A DNA stretch of 53,705 nucleotides from Acinetobacter sichuanensis (GTDB lineage Bacteria; Pseudomonadota; Gammaproteobacteria; Pseudomonadales; Moraxellaceae): positions 1 through 53,705 of the forward strand of contig NZ_PYIX02000029.1 of NCBI RefSeq assembly GCF_003024515.2, read 5' to 3'. A model generated the notes under the pieces. The model was not told the origin of the DNA and did no database searches. It saw only the letters and a list, made by a program, of their open reading frames with translations. Numbering within the stretch: position 1 is the first letter of the stretch; every line of letters begins with the position of its first letter. This document shows positions 18,182-29,700 of the stretch, in pieces. Position numbers and translations under genes: made by a program.

Positions 18182-18862
18182 TTACATTACCTGATCTTGA
18201 GAGGGAGTAGTAGGGTTGAGTTGTTGCTGTAGCTGCTGAATTTTAGCTTCAAGTCGATCAATATTCTGATTGAGTTGACGGGTGTCTTGTTGCAGATCAT
18301 CCATTTGCCAGCGTGGTGCAAATAAACCTGTGTCTTCTTTTAAAAAGTCCTCAGCAAAGAATAAATGACTTTGCAGGGAACGCTTTAAATGTTTAGGTGC
18401 AAGCTGAATTTTGGCAATTTCATGTGCCAATGCAGGACCAATCCACGGGCTTAAATGTGACGCTAAATCAGGCTCAGCCTGTTGAATAATACGTTGAATA
18501 TCCTGCAATAGATGATAATCACCTTGCAAAGGAATATTGCCAATATCATCTGCTAAAAATAGCTTTGCCAATGCAACAATGTTTTTTACATGCAAGGTTG
18601 CAGTTGCTTCCGTGATGACCGTATTTTGATCAAAAGGACGTTGCTCAAAAACCGAAGGTGTTTCACTTTTACCTGTCACAGTCGGTTCTAAACGGACTTT
18701 ATTTTCATCAAAAAAGACATCTACAGACAGCTGTGGTGAATCAATCACCACACGCAGCAATTTGCCTTGTAATTGATTGAACTGAATGCGAGTGATCGCA
18801 TCCATATTGATAAATTGATTGATGAGTCGTTCAACTGCACCCAGTGCCAGAATGGACCACAT
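18182..18862 (-). CDS. ubiJ: Ubiquinone biosynthesis accessory factor UbiJ (SCP2 domain)
   Basis: UbiJ is a lipid-binding SCP2-type protein that holds hydrophobic intermediates in the cytosolic Ubi complex. The 226-residue protein starts MWSILALGAVERLINQ, typical of the family. It has an SCP2-like beta-rich domain (about residues 20-110) and ends in a Gln-rich coiled coil (LNQNIDRLEAKIQQLQQQL, about 197-215). Its position between ubiE and ubiB matches the ubiE-yigP-ubiB order of enterobacteria. An AAGG site precedes the ATG. Confidence 0.92.
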   Translation of the reverse strand: MWSILALGAVERLINQFINMDAITRIQFNQLQGKLLRVVIDSPQLSVDVFFDENKVRLEPTVTGKSETPSVFEQRPFDQNTVITEATATLHVKNIVALAKLFLADDIGNIPLQGDYHLLQDIQRIIQQAEPDLASHLSPWIGPALAHEIAKIQLAPKHLKRSLQSHLFFAEDFLKEDTGLFAPRWQMDDLQQDTRQLNQNIDRLEAKIQQLQQQLNPTTPSQDQVM

Positions 18863-18893
18863 AATTCAACCTTTATGCTATTTTTGAGAAAAC

Positions 18894-19838
18894 TTAGAGT
18901 TTGAAGCCACGGTGTACCGCAACAATACCACCTGTTAAGTTATGGTAGTCGGTATTTTGGAAGCCTGCATTTTCCATCATGCCTTTTAAGGTACGTTGGT
19001 CAGGGTGCATACGGATGGATTCAGCTAAATATTTATAACTTTCTGAGTCATTCGCCACAAGTTTACCCATGATTGGTAATGCCGTGAATGAGTACAGATC
19101 ATACAATTTTGAGAATGGCTCAAACACAGGTTTAGAGAATTCCAGAATCAGTAAACGACCACCCGGCTTAAGCACACGGTACATGGCTGCAAGGGCTGCA
19201 TCTTTATCGGTCACATTACGCAGACCAAAGCTGATGGTTAAAAGGTCAAAACTATTGTCTTCAAATGGCTCTAAAGTTTCAGCATTTGCCAAGACAAAAT
19301 CGACATTGGTACAGCCTGCATCGATCAAACGGTCACGACCAACATTGAGCATGGATTCATTAATGTCAGATAAAACCACATGACCTGTAGGACCAACTTC
19401 ACGGCTGAATACTTTGGCTAAATCACCTGTACCGCCTGCAATATCAAGCACGCGCTGACCACGGCGCACACCAGACATATTGATCGCAAAGCGTTTCCAT
19501 AAACGGTGAATACCAAATGACATTAAGTCATTCATGATGTCGTATTTGGCTGCAACTGAGTGGAATACTTCAGCGACTTTTTGTGCTTTATCTTCACTGC
19601 TAACAGTTTGATAACCGAAATGTGTGGTTGCACCGACATTGCCTGTATTGGCACCACGTGGCAGATTATATTTTGGTACCGTTCCTGAAACAGGCGTGTC
19701 AGTCAACTGTTGTTGTAAAGACTGCTGTTGACCTTGTGGTGCGCCTTGCGGTAACGGTTCTGTTAAGAATGGACTCACGTTGTCTGTGTTTTGTGCCGAC
19801 TCTGCTTCTGGGGTTGGCTTTTGGTTTTCATTCGACAT
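18894..19838 (-). CDS. ubiE: Ubiquinone/menaquinone C-methyltransferase UbiE
   Basis: UbiE is the SAM-dependent C-methyltransferase of coenzyme Q synthesis. The ATG at 19838 is chosen because an AGGAGTG site lies just upstream. A longer frame would add 22 residues without a site. The 314 residues contain the SAM motif [27 protein letters not shown] and the UbiE-specific [13 protein letters not shown] segment. The first about 65 residues are a low-complexity Gln/Pro/Gly-rich extension absent from the roughly 250-residue enterobacterial enzyme. It is first gene of ubiE-ubiJ-ubiB. Confidence 0.95.
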   Translation of the reverse strand: MSNENQKPTPEAESAQNTDNVSPFLTEPLPQGAPQGQQQSLQQQLTDTPVSGTVPKYNLPRGANTGNVGATTHFGYQTVSSEDKAQKVAEVFHSVAAKYDIMNDLMSFGIHRLWKRFAINMSGVRRGQRVLDIAGGTGDLAKVFSREVGPTGHVVLSDINESMLNVGRDRLIDAGCTNVDFVLANAETLEPFEDNSFDLLTISFGLRNVTDKDAALAAMYRVLKPGGRLLILEFSKPVFEPFSKLYDLYSFTALPIMGKLVANDSESYKYLAESIRMHPDQRTLKGMMENAGFQNTDYHNLTGGIVAVHRGFKL

Positions 19839-19990
19839 CTGAGTCACTCCTGAACACAAAAATGGGAAATTTGCTCTTGCATCGCATAATGACAGATTCT
19901 GCAAAAATTTGCAGTCTTCATCATCAAATAGTTATGAATAATATACAGAAGAGATGACATTTCATCTGTCATTTATGCAATCAAACACTA

Positions 19991-20698
19991 TCATATTCTA
20001 AAAGGATTGGCTTGTCCTGAATGCACATTATTGACAATTTCACGCTCTTTTGTTGTAAATGCATGAATAAAATCAGCAGCAGATTTCATTGGTTTCATTG
20101 CCACAAAACCTTCGCCAATGAACTCATACATCAATTGGAAATTGTATTTATGTGCAGTACCTTTACACATTTTAAAGGCAGTATGCATGATAAATGAGCG
20201 CATATATTTATCGAGTGCTGTACCTAAATCATCAAGTAAATCGAGTTGTTGTTGACGCTGCTCGGCTTGATCAAGTTTGATTAAAGTTTGGCGCATCATT
20301 TCATCATTAATATCTTGGTTTGCAGGATAGTCTTTGAGTAATTGTGCTGCGACTTGTTCATCCAGTTGCATGGCTAAAACTGCAAGACCAATCGATTTTA
20401 ATCCTGTTTTAATGGCATTTTCAGGAATAATTTTTTCAGCCTTATGTGCATATTTTAATAATCGTTCAATTTGTATGGCTAAAGGATCAAAGTCAGGACC
20501 CCCATATAAACGGTTGATAAAATAATCAGCCATGAGTTTATTTTCTTTGCGGTTAAATAACTCAGTATGAGTGTCTAAAATACGTGTTTTGAGCCAATCT
20601 TGTGCTTCATGCAGACGTTTTTTTAGCACAGGATCTTGATGGTAATTAAACTGTTTATATTCTTCTAAAAGCTGATCTAATGCTGCGAGTTTTGACAT
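19991..20698 (-). CDS. Alpha-helical conserved protein, possibly FFLEELY-motif family
   Basis: The protein has 235 residues from ATG 20698 (MSKLAALDQLLEEY). An upstream in-frame start adds 20 residues but has no better site. It is almost wholly helical, with no signal peptide or membrane segment. The segment ADYFINRLYGGPDFDPL resembles the position of the FFLEELY motif in a family annotated in Acinetobacter and other gammaproteobacteria. That assignment is from memory and tentative, and the function is unknown. It lies 152 bp upstream of ubiE on the same strand. Confidence 0.75.
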   Translation of the reverse strand: MSKLAALDQLLEEYKQFNYHQDPVLKKRLHEAQDWLKTRILDTHTELFNRKENKLMADYFINRLYGGPDFDPLAIQIERLLKYAHKAEKIIPENAIKTGLKSIGLAVLAMQLDEQVAAQLLKDYPANQDINDEMMRQTLIKLDQAEQRQQQLDLLDDLGTALDKYMRSFIMHTAFKMCKGTAHKYNFQLMYEFIGEGFVAMKPMKSAADFIHAFTTKEREIVNNVHSGQANPFRI

Positions 20699-20904
20699 GT
20701 GTGAACTCAATTTGAAATATATATGAAAATCATAAACACAGTTTAACTGAACAACCATGACGATATTGCTTTAAGATGACTGAAATTAGGTCAGTCATTG
20801 GAATGATCAAGTAAAACATCAATAAAACTGATACAAAAATGAGTTCAAGTGAAGCGAAATATTTGTAAACTTGAATCAGTACAAAAACATAAAAAGAGAA
20901 AAGT

Positions 20905-22323
20905 ATGACGACACCTGAAAGTAATGTTGAACTTGTTGATGCAGGTCAGCTCACTTTAGATTTGATAGAAGCGCAATATGGCTTAAAAAATACGCGTGGG
21001 CAAAAAAATGCAAAAAGTCTGGTGATTTTAGTCAGTGGTATTGAGCTTGCAGGAAAAGGGGAAGCCGTTAAACAATTAAGAGAATGGGTTGATCCACGCT
21101 ATTTACGTGTTAAAGCTGACCCTCCTTATATGATGCAAAAAAATCAAGCATTTTGGCAGCCTTATACTCGTTACATTCCTGCGGAAGGACAGATGATCGT
21201 CATGTTTGGTAATTGGTATAGTGATTTACTTGCCACTGCGCTGCATGTGTCAGAGCCAATGGATGATACTTTGTTTGATGCTTATGTTGCGCAAATGAAT
21301 GCTTTTGAACAGGATTTAAAAAATAACCATGTTGATGTGATAAAAGTTTGGTTTGATTTATCTTGGAAATCTTTACAAAAAAGATTAGACAAAATGGATG
21401 TTGAGGAACAGCGCTGGCACAAATTACATGGTTTAGATTGGCGCAATAAAAAACAATATGACAATGTACAAAAATTACGTCAGCGTTTTACCGATGATTG
21501 GTTGATCATTGATTGTGAAGATGCTGAAGTACGCGATCAGCAATTTGCTCAAGCGATTTTAAAAAACTTAAAACATTTGCCTCATTATCCAACACAAGTC
21601 AAAACAAAATGGAAACAAGCTGAAGTTCCCAAAGCATTATTAGCACCTGCTACAGCAGAAATGTCGAGTGAAGATTATAAGGCTGAGCTGAAAAGCTTAA
21701 GTAAAAAAGTAGCTAAAGCCATGCGTTTTGATCCACGTAAAGTTTTGATTACTTTTGAGGGCATGGATGCGGCAGGTAAGGGTGGAGCAATTAAACGCAT
21801 TGTCAAAAAACTTGATCCTCGTGAATATGGAATTTATACCATTGCTGCACCTGAAAAATATGAATTGGCTCGACCTTATTTATGGCGCTTTTGGACAAAG
21901 TTATTAGAAGATGAAAAAATTTCGATTTTTGATCGTACATGGTACGGACGAGTATTGGTCGAACGGATCGAAGGTTTTGCAACACCTGTTGAATGGCAAC
22001 GTGCCTATGATGAAATCAATCGTTTTGAAAAAGATTTGTCAGATAACCAATATATCATTGTAAAATTTTGGCTTGCAATCAGCAAAGATGAACAAGAGTT
22101 ACGTTTTAAAGCACGTGAAGAAACACCACATAAACGTTTTAAAATTACAGAAGATGATTGGCGTAATCGAAGTCATTGGGATGATTATTTAAATGCCGCA
22201 GCAGATATGTTGCAACGTACCAATACCTTTTATGCACCTTGGCATGTGATTGCAACTAATGATAAATATTCAGCGCGAGTTGAAGTGTTAAAAGCAATAT
22301 TGAAGCAATTGAAAGCAGATTGA
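20905..22323 (+). CDS. pap: Polyphosphate:AMP phosphotransferase (class II PPK2)
   Basis: PAP transfers phosphate from polyphosphate to AMP to give ADP, and was first characterised in Acinetobacter johnsonii. The 472 residues are two fused PPK2 domains. The N-terminal domain has a degenerate Walker A, SGIELAGKGEAV (about residues 44-55). The C-terminal domain has the canonical GMDAAGKGGAIKR (about 286-298) and the FDRTWYGRVLVERIEG Walker B/lid segment. The gene is monocistronic and ends at a strong terminator. It points to polyphosphate storage and use. Confidence 0.93.
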   Translation: MTTPESNVELVDAGQLTLDLIEAQYGLKNTRGQKNAKSLVILVSGIELAGKGEAVKQLREWVDPRYLRVKADPPYMMQKNQAFWQPYTRYIPAEGQMIVMFGNWYSDLLATALHVSEPMDDTLFDAYVAQMNAFEQDLKNNHVDVIKVWFDLSWKSLQKRLDKMDVEEQRWHKLHGLDWRNKKQYDNVQKLRQRFTDDWLIIDCEDAEVRDQQFAQAILKNLKHLPHYPTQVKTKWKQAEVPKALLAPATAEMSSEDYKAELKSLSKKVAKAMRFDPRKVLITFEGMDAAGKGGAIKRIVKKLDPREYGIYTIAAPEKYELARPYLWRFWTKLLEDEKISIFDRTWYGRVLVERIEGFATPVEWQRAYDEINRFEKDLSDNQYIIVKFWLAISKDEQELRFKAREETPHKRFKITEDDWRNRSHWDDYLNAAADMLQRTNTFYAPWHVIATNDKYSARVEVLKAILKQLKAD

Positions 22324-22396
22324 GAGGGTATTTAAAAATTCTGTATCTTTGAAAAATGTAGCCAAATATACTGAATAGCACTTTATATCACGCAAT

Positions 22397-22423
22397 AAAA
22401 AGCGGACGCTGAGTCCGCCTTCA
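22397..22423. terminator. Bidirectional terminator downstream of pap
   Basis: GCGGAC (22402-22407) pairs with GTCCGC (22413-22418). The A run on the left serves the convergent minus-strand gene. On the right the tail is short (CTTCATT), so termination of pap may be less efficient. Confidence 0.7.
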
Positions 22424-22431
22424 TTCAATCA

Positions 22432-22944
22432 TTAAGAATATTTTACAATTTTTTCTTTTTGTTTGTTTTGAATGCCTTTTGCTAATTTATAGCATTCATC
22501 CACATGTGCTTCAGCCACTTTCTTCATCACAATATAGCCCAAACTTGCAGCGATAATAGACCCACCTAAAGGAATAAACTTGGTGACTTGTTTGGTAATG
22601 ACTTTCGCAGCAACATTATTTAAAGAAGATTTGACTGCTGTACGGGCAACCACTAAGCCTGAAAACTCAAAACCGCGTTTACGTAGTTCATTCCAATGAA
22701 TCTGTTTGGTTTTTGGGTCATATACACTGATTTGCTCAGGTGCTAAACCAAAACGTGCATTAATCTCAGGAATGAGTTGTGACAAGATCCCGACATCAAT
22801 CACGACATCAAAAAAAGGAATAGGAACAACGGCTGCACCAGCAGAAAAATACGAGCGCTTTTTAACAAGTTCAAGGCATTCTGTACGAATGCTTTCTAAA
22901 TTTAAATTTGGATCAATCGAATCTGGAATTTTATCAATTTTCAT
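22432..22944 (-). CDS. Small DUF697-like membrane-associated protein
   Basis: The 170-residue protein has a Gly/Ala/Pro-rich hydrophobic pair of segments (YFSAGAAVVPIPFFDVVIDV near residue 32 and FIPLGGSIIAASLGYIVMKK near 124). These resemble the DUF697 helical domain often linked to small GTPase systems, but no GTPase is nearby. A GGAG site lies 11 bases before the ATG. Function is unknown and the family call is tentative. Confidence 0.65.
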   Translation of the reverse strand: MKIDKIPDSIDPNLNLESIRTECLELVKKRSYFSAGAAVVPIPFFDVVIDVGILSQLIPEINARFGLAPEQISVYDPKTKQIHWNELRKRGFEFSGLVVARTAVKSSLNNVAAKVITKQVTKFIPLGGSIIAASLGYIVMKKVAEAHVDECYKLAKGIQNKQKEKIVKYS

Positions 22945-23124
22945 TTAGGTTCACGCTCCATTAAGCTGTTTATAATATTTGCGAGTAAAAGCATCTATAC
23001 ATATGCTGAGTGATTAAAAAAAGTGGTATGAACAATGCTTTAAAAGTGGCACATTGTGTTTAAGATGTATAGTAATGAAAGTTTATGATTTTGTGTTCGT
23101 TTTAATGTTATAAAATGAGGAAGT

Positions 23125-26100
23125 ATGGGGATTCATGTCATTCAAAGCCAATCTATCGAAGTATTGGTACAAGGTATTTTACAAAGTGCGACAGCACCTT
23201 CAAACGACCCATTTTCTGTTTTAAGAACACAACATTTTATTGTCCCTAGTCCAGCTATACAGGAATGGTTAACCCAACGTTTAGCAGAACAGCGTGGTGT
23301 AAGCGCCAATACTGAATTTCATCAACGGATTCGTGGCTTTCAGTGGTATGCCTATAAGCAGGTTTTGAATGGTGAAGATGATCGTGTCGGTAAAGCCAAC
23401 GTTCCTAGCTTGATTATGAAATGGCGGGTTTATCAGACTTTAAAAGATTTCATTCAAACGAAAGAGAATAATTTAGCCCAAGAACATCCACTGTATCCAT
23501 TGATTCAACGTATTTATGATGCGGCTGCACAACTTGAGCATGGACTCGAAAAACAACAAAAAAAACAAGGAATGTTATATTGGGTCGCAGAACAAGTTTC
23601 ATTATTATTTAATTATTACATGGTTTATCGTGGGCAATGCCAACGGGGCTGCCGTGATCTTTGTACTTGTCCAAGTAATTGGTTAGGGCAATGGGGACGA
23701 GGGCAAGCGCTCAATATTGAACAACAATTTCCAAAAACCGATCAACAAGTCTCAGCATTTCGTCTTGCGCAGGCGCAAGAGTTAGAACAGTGGCAACGTT
23801 GGTTGTGGATGCATATTTTTCATGAAGATTTTGCAGAAATGCAAATGATTGATACCTTATTTTGGCAAGTATTTGACCATCCACAGTTGCGTGAAGATGC
23901 GCTTAAAAATCTACCTGAAAAAATTGTGGTTTTTACCTTATTAGAATTACCACCACAACAATTAAATTTTTTAAGACGTTTAGGTCAATATCTGGATGTG
24001 ATCATTTTACATTACAACCCATCGCAAGAATATTGGGCGGATAGTGTCGATCCAAATTGGAAAAAACGCTATGATTTGGGCGTAAAAGCACGTTTTATTG
24101 AAAAAAATCCGAAAGCGACAGATGCAGATTTACAACGTTTTTTTGATGAATTTACTTTAAATTTTAATGCGGAAGTTCGTGAGTCACGCCATCCATTGCT
24201 CACCCGTTTTGGTAAGCAAGCACGTGATCATTTCTCTTTGCTTTCACAGTTATCCTCAGGAGAAGAAGGACAATGGATTGATGCTTTTGTGAATGAAGAG
24301 CCAAAAAATTTACTGAGTCAATTACAGTCCGATATTTTATATCTTATTGAACCACAAGAACATAGCTATCCATTAGACCTCAAAGATCAATCTATACAAA
24401 TTCATGTTTGTCATTCAACTTTGCGTCAACTTGAAGTATTAAAAGAACAGTTGATTCACTGGTTAGCGCAAGGAACACCCGAGCAACCACGCCGTCCAAG
24501 TGATATTTTGGTGTTAACACCGCATTTAACTGAAATTGAACCTCTGATTCGGAGTGTATTTCCACATATTCCCCATCAGGACAGTATTCATGTGCCTGCT
24601 AAAATTGCAGGGGTGACGCAGCTTGATGTTGAAAATGCATGGCGCGCGATCTTGGGCAGAATTGAGTGGTCACAAGGTCGTTTTAGCATTGAAGATTTTT
24701 CAGATTGGTTGACTTTAGAAGCGACTCAACTACGTTATGGTTTGGATGTACAAAATACTGAACGTATGTTGGAGTTACTCATTCAAGCAGGATTTAAGCG
24801 TGGTTTTGATGCAGAACATTTACAACAAACGCTGAGCGAGGATGATCAGGATTTCCGTTTTAGCTTTAAATTTGCTTTAGATCGCTTAGCTTTAGGTGTG
24901 GCAGTTCCAACGCATGCTGTTTTTGAGCAAACTTTAAGCTATCAATATGTTCGGTCAAGTGATTTTGAGTTGATTGGTCAGTTGATTGAGATTTATCAAG
25001 ATTTTTCAGCACGTCGTTATTGGTTAACTCAACATGAATTAGGACAAGGTCATAGTGTCGAAGAATGGCTAGGTATTTTAATTGATGAAGTAAATCAATT
25101 TATTCATGCCAAAGTTGATATTTTGAAAGCAGTAAAAGAAACCATCAGTTTACAACAAAAAATGTTGCGACATTCTTATTTGCGTTTAGAGGATCAACAG
25201 CAATATGTAACGCATCTAAAAGGTGTACATTTACCTTTAACTTACGTACTGGCTGAAATTCATAATGCTTTGTCTGGTCAATTAGAACAAACATTACCAA
25301 CGGGTGATATTACATTTAGTCAAATTGGGCAAATTCGTCCATTGCCTTATAAACTTGTGGTCATACTCAATTTAGACAGTGGCAAATTTCCAAACCGAAA
25401 CCAACATATTCCTTTTGACTTAATGGAGTTACTCCGTCCGCAATTGGGTGATCGTTCTCGTTTAGAAGACGATCAGGGTGCATTTTTAGACAGTTTGTTG
25501 TTAGCACAAGACGCGCTCTGGTTATTTTATAATGGTTTTGATGTCAATGATGGCGAAGTTCGTGATCCTTCAAGTGTTTTGCAAGAGTTGATTGCTCATT
25601 TACAACTGATTTGTGAAATGCCAAAAAATCAGAGTGTATCCGCATCTGAACAGGTCATAGAAATTCCTGAAAACTTACGCTCTTTATATCATATTCATCA
25701 GTTGCAACCCTTTGAGCCTCAAGGTTTTGTCGAAAATAGTGCTGTACGCTATCAAGATCAGTGGTACAAAGTCGCAAAATATTTACAACAATCAGCACAT
25801 TTAAGTCAGCGTGAAGCATGGGTAAATACGCCTTATCCTGCTGTGCAAGAAAGCATGACCATTTTAGAGGCAGGACAATGGATTCAAGATCTGACTTTCC
25901 CTGCGCGATTATATTTAAAGACTTTAGGTGTACAAAACTTAAAAGCACAGGACTTACCTGCACAGTCTGAACCTTTGGTTTTAGATGGTTTGGCGCGTTA
26001 TCAGATTCGTGATTATTTACAGCAGCAAGATGAAGAAACTGCACATAAAATTGAACTGTTACAAGACCAACTTCCTGTGGGTAAAGTTCAGCAAAGCGCA

Positions 26101-26781
26101 TGGAAAATCAGTATTGCTGAACAAAATAGTTTAAAAGAGCGCCTTGCGATCTATACCGATGCAGTGACTGAAACAACCCAACGTCAGTGGCGAATAGAAG
26201 CACATACTGTGATGAATATTACTGTTCCACAAAAATTTGCACAGGACTGGGTGAGTTTAGATGCATCTAGTGGACGTGCAAAACGTCGAACCAAAGTTTG
26301 GCTTGAATATCTTTTGTGGTTAAGTTATCTGAATTTAGGTGATGAACAGTCAGCTAAATTACGACGTGTTGCTGTCTTTAGTGATGTCACTGTGATCAAT
26401 ACAGGTGTCACTTCTCAGCAAGCCAAACGTTATATTGATGAATGGTTTAAAGCCTATCTGTATGCACAATCTGAACCTTTAGTTTTACCTGCCGCCTTAC
26501 TACTTTTATTGGCTGAAAAATCTAAAACACTAGAATGGTCGATGGATGAACAACAGCAACCACAATTAGATAATATTGAAGATTTACTCAAAGAGTGGAA
26601 TAAAAGTGATGCCTTCTTACCTTTTGCTTTAGAAGAAATGGAGTGGAGTAAAAAGCATTATGATTGGCAGTTTATTTTGCAAGAACAAGATACGACAGCT
26701 TTGCTGAAATATGCGTGTGAACATTATGCTTATGCGTTATATCAACCTATTTATCAATATCAATCTGTGGCAGAGGAATGA
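23125..26781 (+). CDS. recC: Exodeoxyribonuclease V subunit gamma (RecC)
   Basis: RecC is the Chi-recognising, helicase-like scaffold of RecBCD, which processes double-strand breaks. The 1218 residues match the family in length. Recognisable parts are the N-terminal FIVPSPAIQEWLTQRLAEQ and the region ILVLTPHLTEIEPLIRSVF. The central QIRPLPYKLVVILNLDSGKFP segment follows. As in other RecC proteins, the helicase motifs are degenerate. A GAGGA site precedes the ATG, and the gene starts a tight recC-recB-recD operon without ptrA. Confidence 0.96.
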   Translation: MGIHVIQSQSIEVLVQGILQSATAPSNDPFSVLRTQHFIVPSPAIQEWLTQRLAEQRGVSANTEFHQRIRGFQWYAYKQVLNGEDDRVGKANVPSLIMKWRVYQTLKDFIQTKENNLAQEHPLYPLIQRIYDAAAQLEHGLEKQQKKQGMLYWVAEQVSLLFNYYMVYRGQCQRGCRDLCTCPSNWLGQWGRGQALNIEQQFPKTDQQVSAFRLAQAQELEQWQRWLWMHIFHEDFAEMQMIDTLFWQVFDHPQLREDALKNLPEKIVVFTLLELPPQQLNFLRRLGQYLDVIILHYNPSQEYWADSVDPNWKKRYDLGVKARFIEKNPKATDADLQRFFDEFTLNFNAEVRESRHPLLTRFGKQARDHFSLLSQLSSGEEGQWIDAFVNEEPKNLLSQLQSDILYLIEPQEHSYPLDLKDQSIQIHVCHSTLRQLEVLKEQLIHWLAQGTPEQPRRPSDILVLTPHLTEIEPLIRSVFPHIPHQDSIHVPAKIAGVTQLDVENAWRAILGRIEWSQGRFSIEDFSDWLTLEATQLRYGLDVQNTERMLELLIQAGFKRGFDAEHLQQTLSEDDQDFRFSFKFALDRLALGVAVPTHAVFEQTLSYQYVRSSDFELIGQLIEIYQDFSARRYWLTQHELGQGHSVEEWLGILIDEVNQFIHAKVDILKAVKETISLQQKMLRHSYLRLEDQQQYVTHLKGVHLPLTYVLAEIHNALSGQLEQTLPTGDITFSQIGQIRPLPYKLVVILNLDSGKFPNRNQHIPFDLMELLRPQLGDRSRLEDDQGAFLDSLLLAQDALWLFYNGFDVNDGEVRDPSSVLQELIAHLQLICEMPKNQSVSASEQVIEIPENLRSLYHIHQLQPFEPQGFVENSAVRYQDQWYKVAKYLQQSAHLSQREAWVNTPYPAVQESMTILEAGQWIQDLTFPARLYLKTLGVQNLKAQDLPAQSEPLVLDGLARYQIRDYLQQQDEETAHKIELLQDQLPVGKVQQSAWKISIAEQNSLKERLAIYTDAVTETTQRQWRIEAHTVMNITVPQKFAQDWVSLDASSGRAKRRTKVWLEYLLWLSYLNLGDEQSAKLRRVAVFSDVTVINTGVTSQQAKRYIDEWFKAYLYAQSEPLVLPAALLLLLAEKSKTLEWSMDEQQQPQLDNIEDLLKEWNKSDAFLPFALEEMEWSKKHYDWQFILQEQDTTALLKYACEHYAYALYQPIYQYQSVAEE

Positions 26782-26784
26782 AAA

Positions 26785-29700
26785 ATGCATCAGGAATCTT
26801 TTAATATGATCTTAGATGAAACCATTCCTCAAGCAGCGAAAGCCAAGCATCCTTCGGCGGTTTCAACACAACCCATTGCTGACATGCAATTTTCAGGTTT
26901 ACATTGGATTGAAGCCTCAGCAGGAACAGGAAAAACCTATACTTTGTCAAGTTTGATGGTGCGTATTTTTTTAGAAAAATATTTACCAAATCAAGTAATT
27001 GCAACAACTTTTACACGTAAAGCTGCGGCTGAGTTAAAAACACGTATTCGAGGACGTTTACAGGAAACTTATCAGTATTTTGATGCTTGTCGTGATTTAA
27101 CAGAACAACAGGTTTTAGCCAAAGCCAAACAAGAAAGTGATCCTTTATTTGCCAAAGTTTTAACTGTTTTTGCAACTCAAGTTGCCTATGCTTGTGAGCG
27201 TTTAAAATTAGTGATTGATCAACTCGATGAGTTATTTGTTGGAACTTTGGATAGTTTTAGTCAAAAATTACTGCGTGAGTTTGCATTTGAAAGTGGAAAA
27301 ATTGAACGTGCTGAAATAACGGATGATGCAAAAAGTTATAGTTATCAACTCATTCATGATGTATTACGTGAATGGATACAACAACAGCCACAGAATATTA
27401 TTGATTATTTAATTTTAAATAAAAAACTAAAATCTCAAGATGCTTATATTGCGGTAGTAGAAAATAGTTTAAATTTTTCATCTGCAAAATTACAAGAAAT
27501 TCAGCCACCTGTTTTGGATTTATCTCAATTTGATACTGAAATTCAGACACTATTAACACTAGATTTAACTCAAGCGGCAACATTGGCAGATTTTTATTTG
27601 GCTGATGGGCAACACAATAAAATCATTGCAAAAAAATGGCGTGATCAAGGCAAAATGCAAAGTTTATTGACTGAAGATTTAGCACATTTGGTCGAGGAAA
27701 TTCGAAAGCAAGGCGCATATTGTTTATTTGCACCACGTCAGGCACATACATTAAAAGCATTAAGTGATTTAACGACAAAAAAAGTACTGAATAAATGTTC
27801 TGAGGAGGTCTTAACTTCTTTTGAACAAAATACATTTTTACAAGCATTAAAGCATTTTGTTGAAGCTTTTTGGCAGTTAGGAGAAGGTCTAGATCTGCTT
27901 GATAGTTATTTGCAATATCATTTAGCCAGTGAGGTCAAAAAACGTTTACCTCAAGTATTACAGCAAAAAGGCGAAACCACCTTTGCACAACAGATTCGAA
28001 CACTTGCTGAAGCTTTACAAGGTGAACAAGGGCAACGTTTTGCGAGTTTTATTCATGCGCGTTATCCCCTGATTTTAGTCGACGAATTTCAAGATACCAA
28101 TCAAGACCAAGATGATATGTTGGCACAAATTTGGCGACATAGCAGCCGAGTGAATCACGGTTGTATGATTATGGTCGGTGATCGTAAACAGGCAATTTAC
28201 GGTTTCCGTGGTGGTGATATGTTGACATTTTTGAAAGCCCATCAGGATGTTTTTGGCAAAGATGGTCATGCATATCACTTGATTCATAATCATCGTTCTG
28301 TTCAGCCTTTGGTTGAAGTAGTAGATGCTTTATTTCAACGGCAAGCTGATTTTGGTGAAGAGGTGATTTATACACCTGTTCAGGCAGGTGAACGTCCGCA
28401 TCCTGCTTTAATTGATCAAGATCAAGTGAATCCAACGCCATTACGTTGGATGCAATTAGAAGATAAAAATAGTGAAGCTGAACAAGTCGCTTGGAAGATT
28501 CGAGAGTTACTAAATCAAGGTGTACAAGGGACATTATATTTTGTAGAGCAAGCTGCAAATCGGGCAATGGATGAAAATGATATTGCGGTTTTATCTAAAA
28601 ATCATGCCGATCTTGACAAAGTGCAGTCTGCTTTAGAGTTTTTAGGTATTCGTACCAATCGACCTGCAAAGAAAAGCGTTTTTGAAGGGGCTTTAGCACA
28701 AGATGTTGCTGCGGTATTGACTGCGATCATGCATCCTTATGATGAAGCTAAAATCAAACGGGCATTGCTCAGTCGTTTATTAGGATTTGATTTAAAAAAA
28801 TTAATTGCTTTAGAACAGCATGCTGAAGGTTTAAGTACATATATTGAACAGTTTGATTTTATTCGGGAAATGTGGCTCAAACAAGGTTTTTTAAGTGCTT
28901 GGCAATATGCATTAACCAAGTTTGATATTTGGACTAACTTAGTTGCAAAACAAAGCCGTGATAATGAACGTGTCGTGGTCAATTTACGTCATTTAACAGA
29001 GCTACTGAGTCAACATAGTGAGCGTTATCAAGGTGCACAAAATTTATATCATTGGTACTTAAAACAACTGACTGATCCCATGCAACGTGAATGGGAGTTA
29101 GAGCGCAAGTTATCCAATGATGCAGGCGTGCAATTGATGACCATTCACCAGTCTAAAGGTCTAGAGTTTAAATGTGTATTTTTATTGGGTGCAGATAAAG
29201 ATTTTAGAGAACCCAATAAAAGTTTAAATTTTTCCACACAAGATACTTTAAATCACACCACAGGACAGATGGAACAGCAACGGGTTGTCGCTGTGAATGA
29301 TAAAAATATTTTAAAACCTGAAGCTATTCAACAACATGATGCACGTGCTTTAGCAGAACATCATCGTCTATGGTATGTGGCTTTGACACGTGCAAGTTAT
29401 CGTGTATATGCCATGATGCAGGATAATGACGGAAAATCTACGACAGGTTTAGCATTTTGGCGAGGGCATCCTGTACAGGCATTTCAACATGAGGGTTGTG
29501 CGATTGAACCACTGATAAGTCAACGTCCTGTACAACTCAAAACACAACATATCGATACCACGCTACGTTTAGATGCAGCGACATTACCCAAAAAGCGCTT
29601 TTATTCGAGAACAAAAACCAGTTTTAGTGCTTTGGCACAGCATTTAACCCGACAGCAGATTCAGGATGCTTTAGCTGTTGCTGAACCAAGTAGTGCAGGG

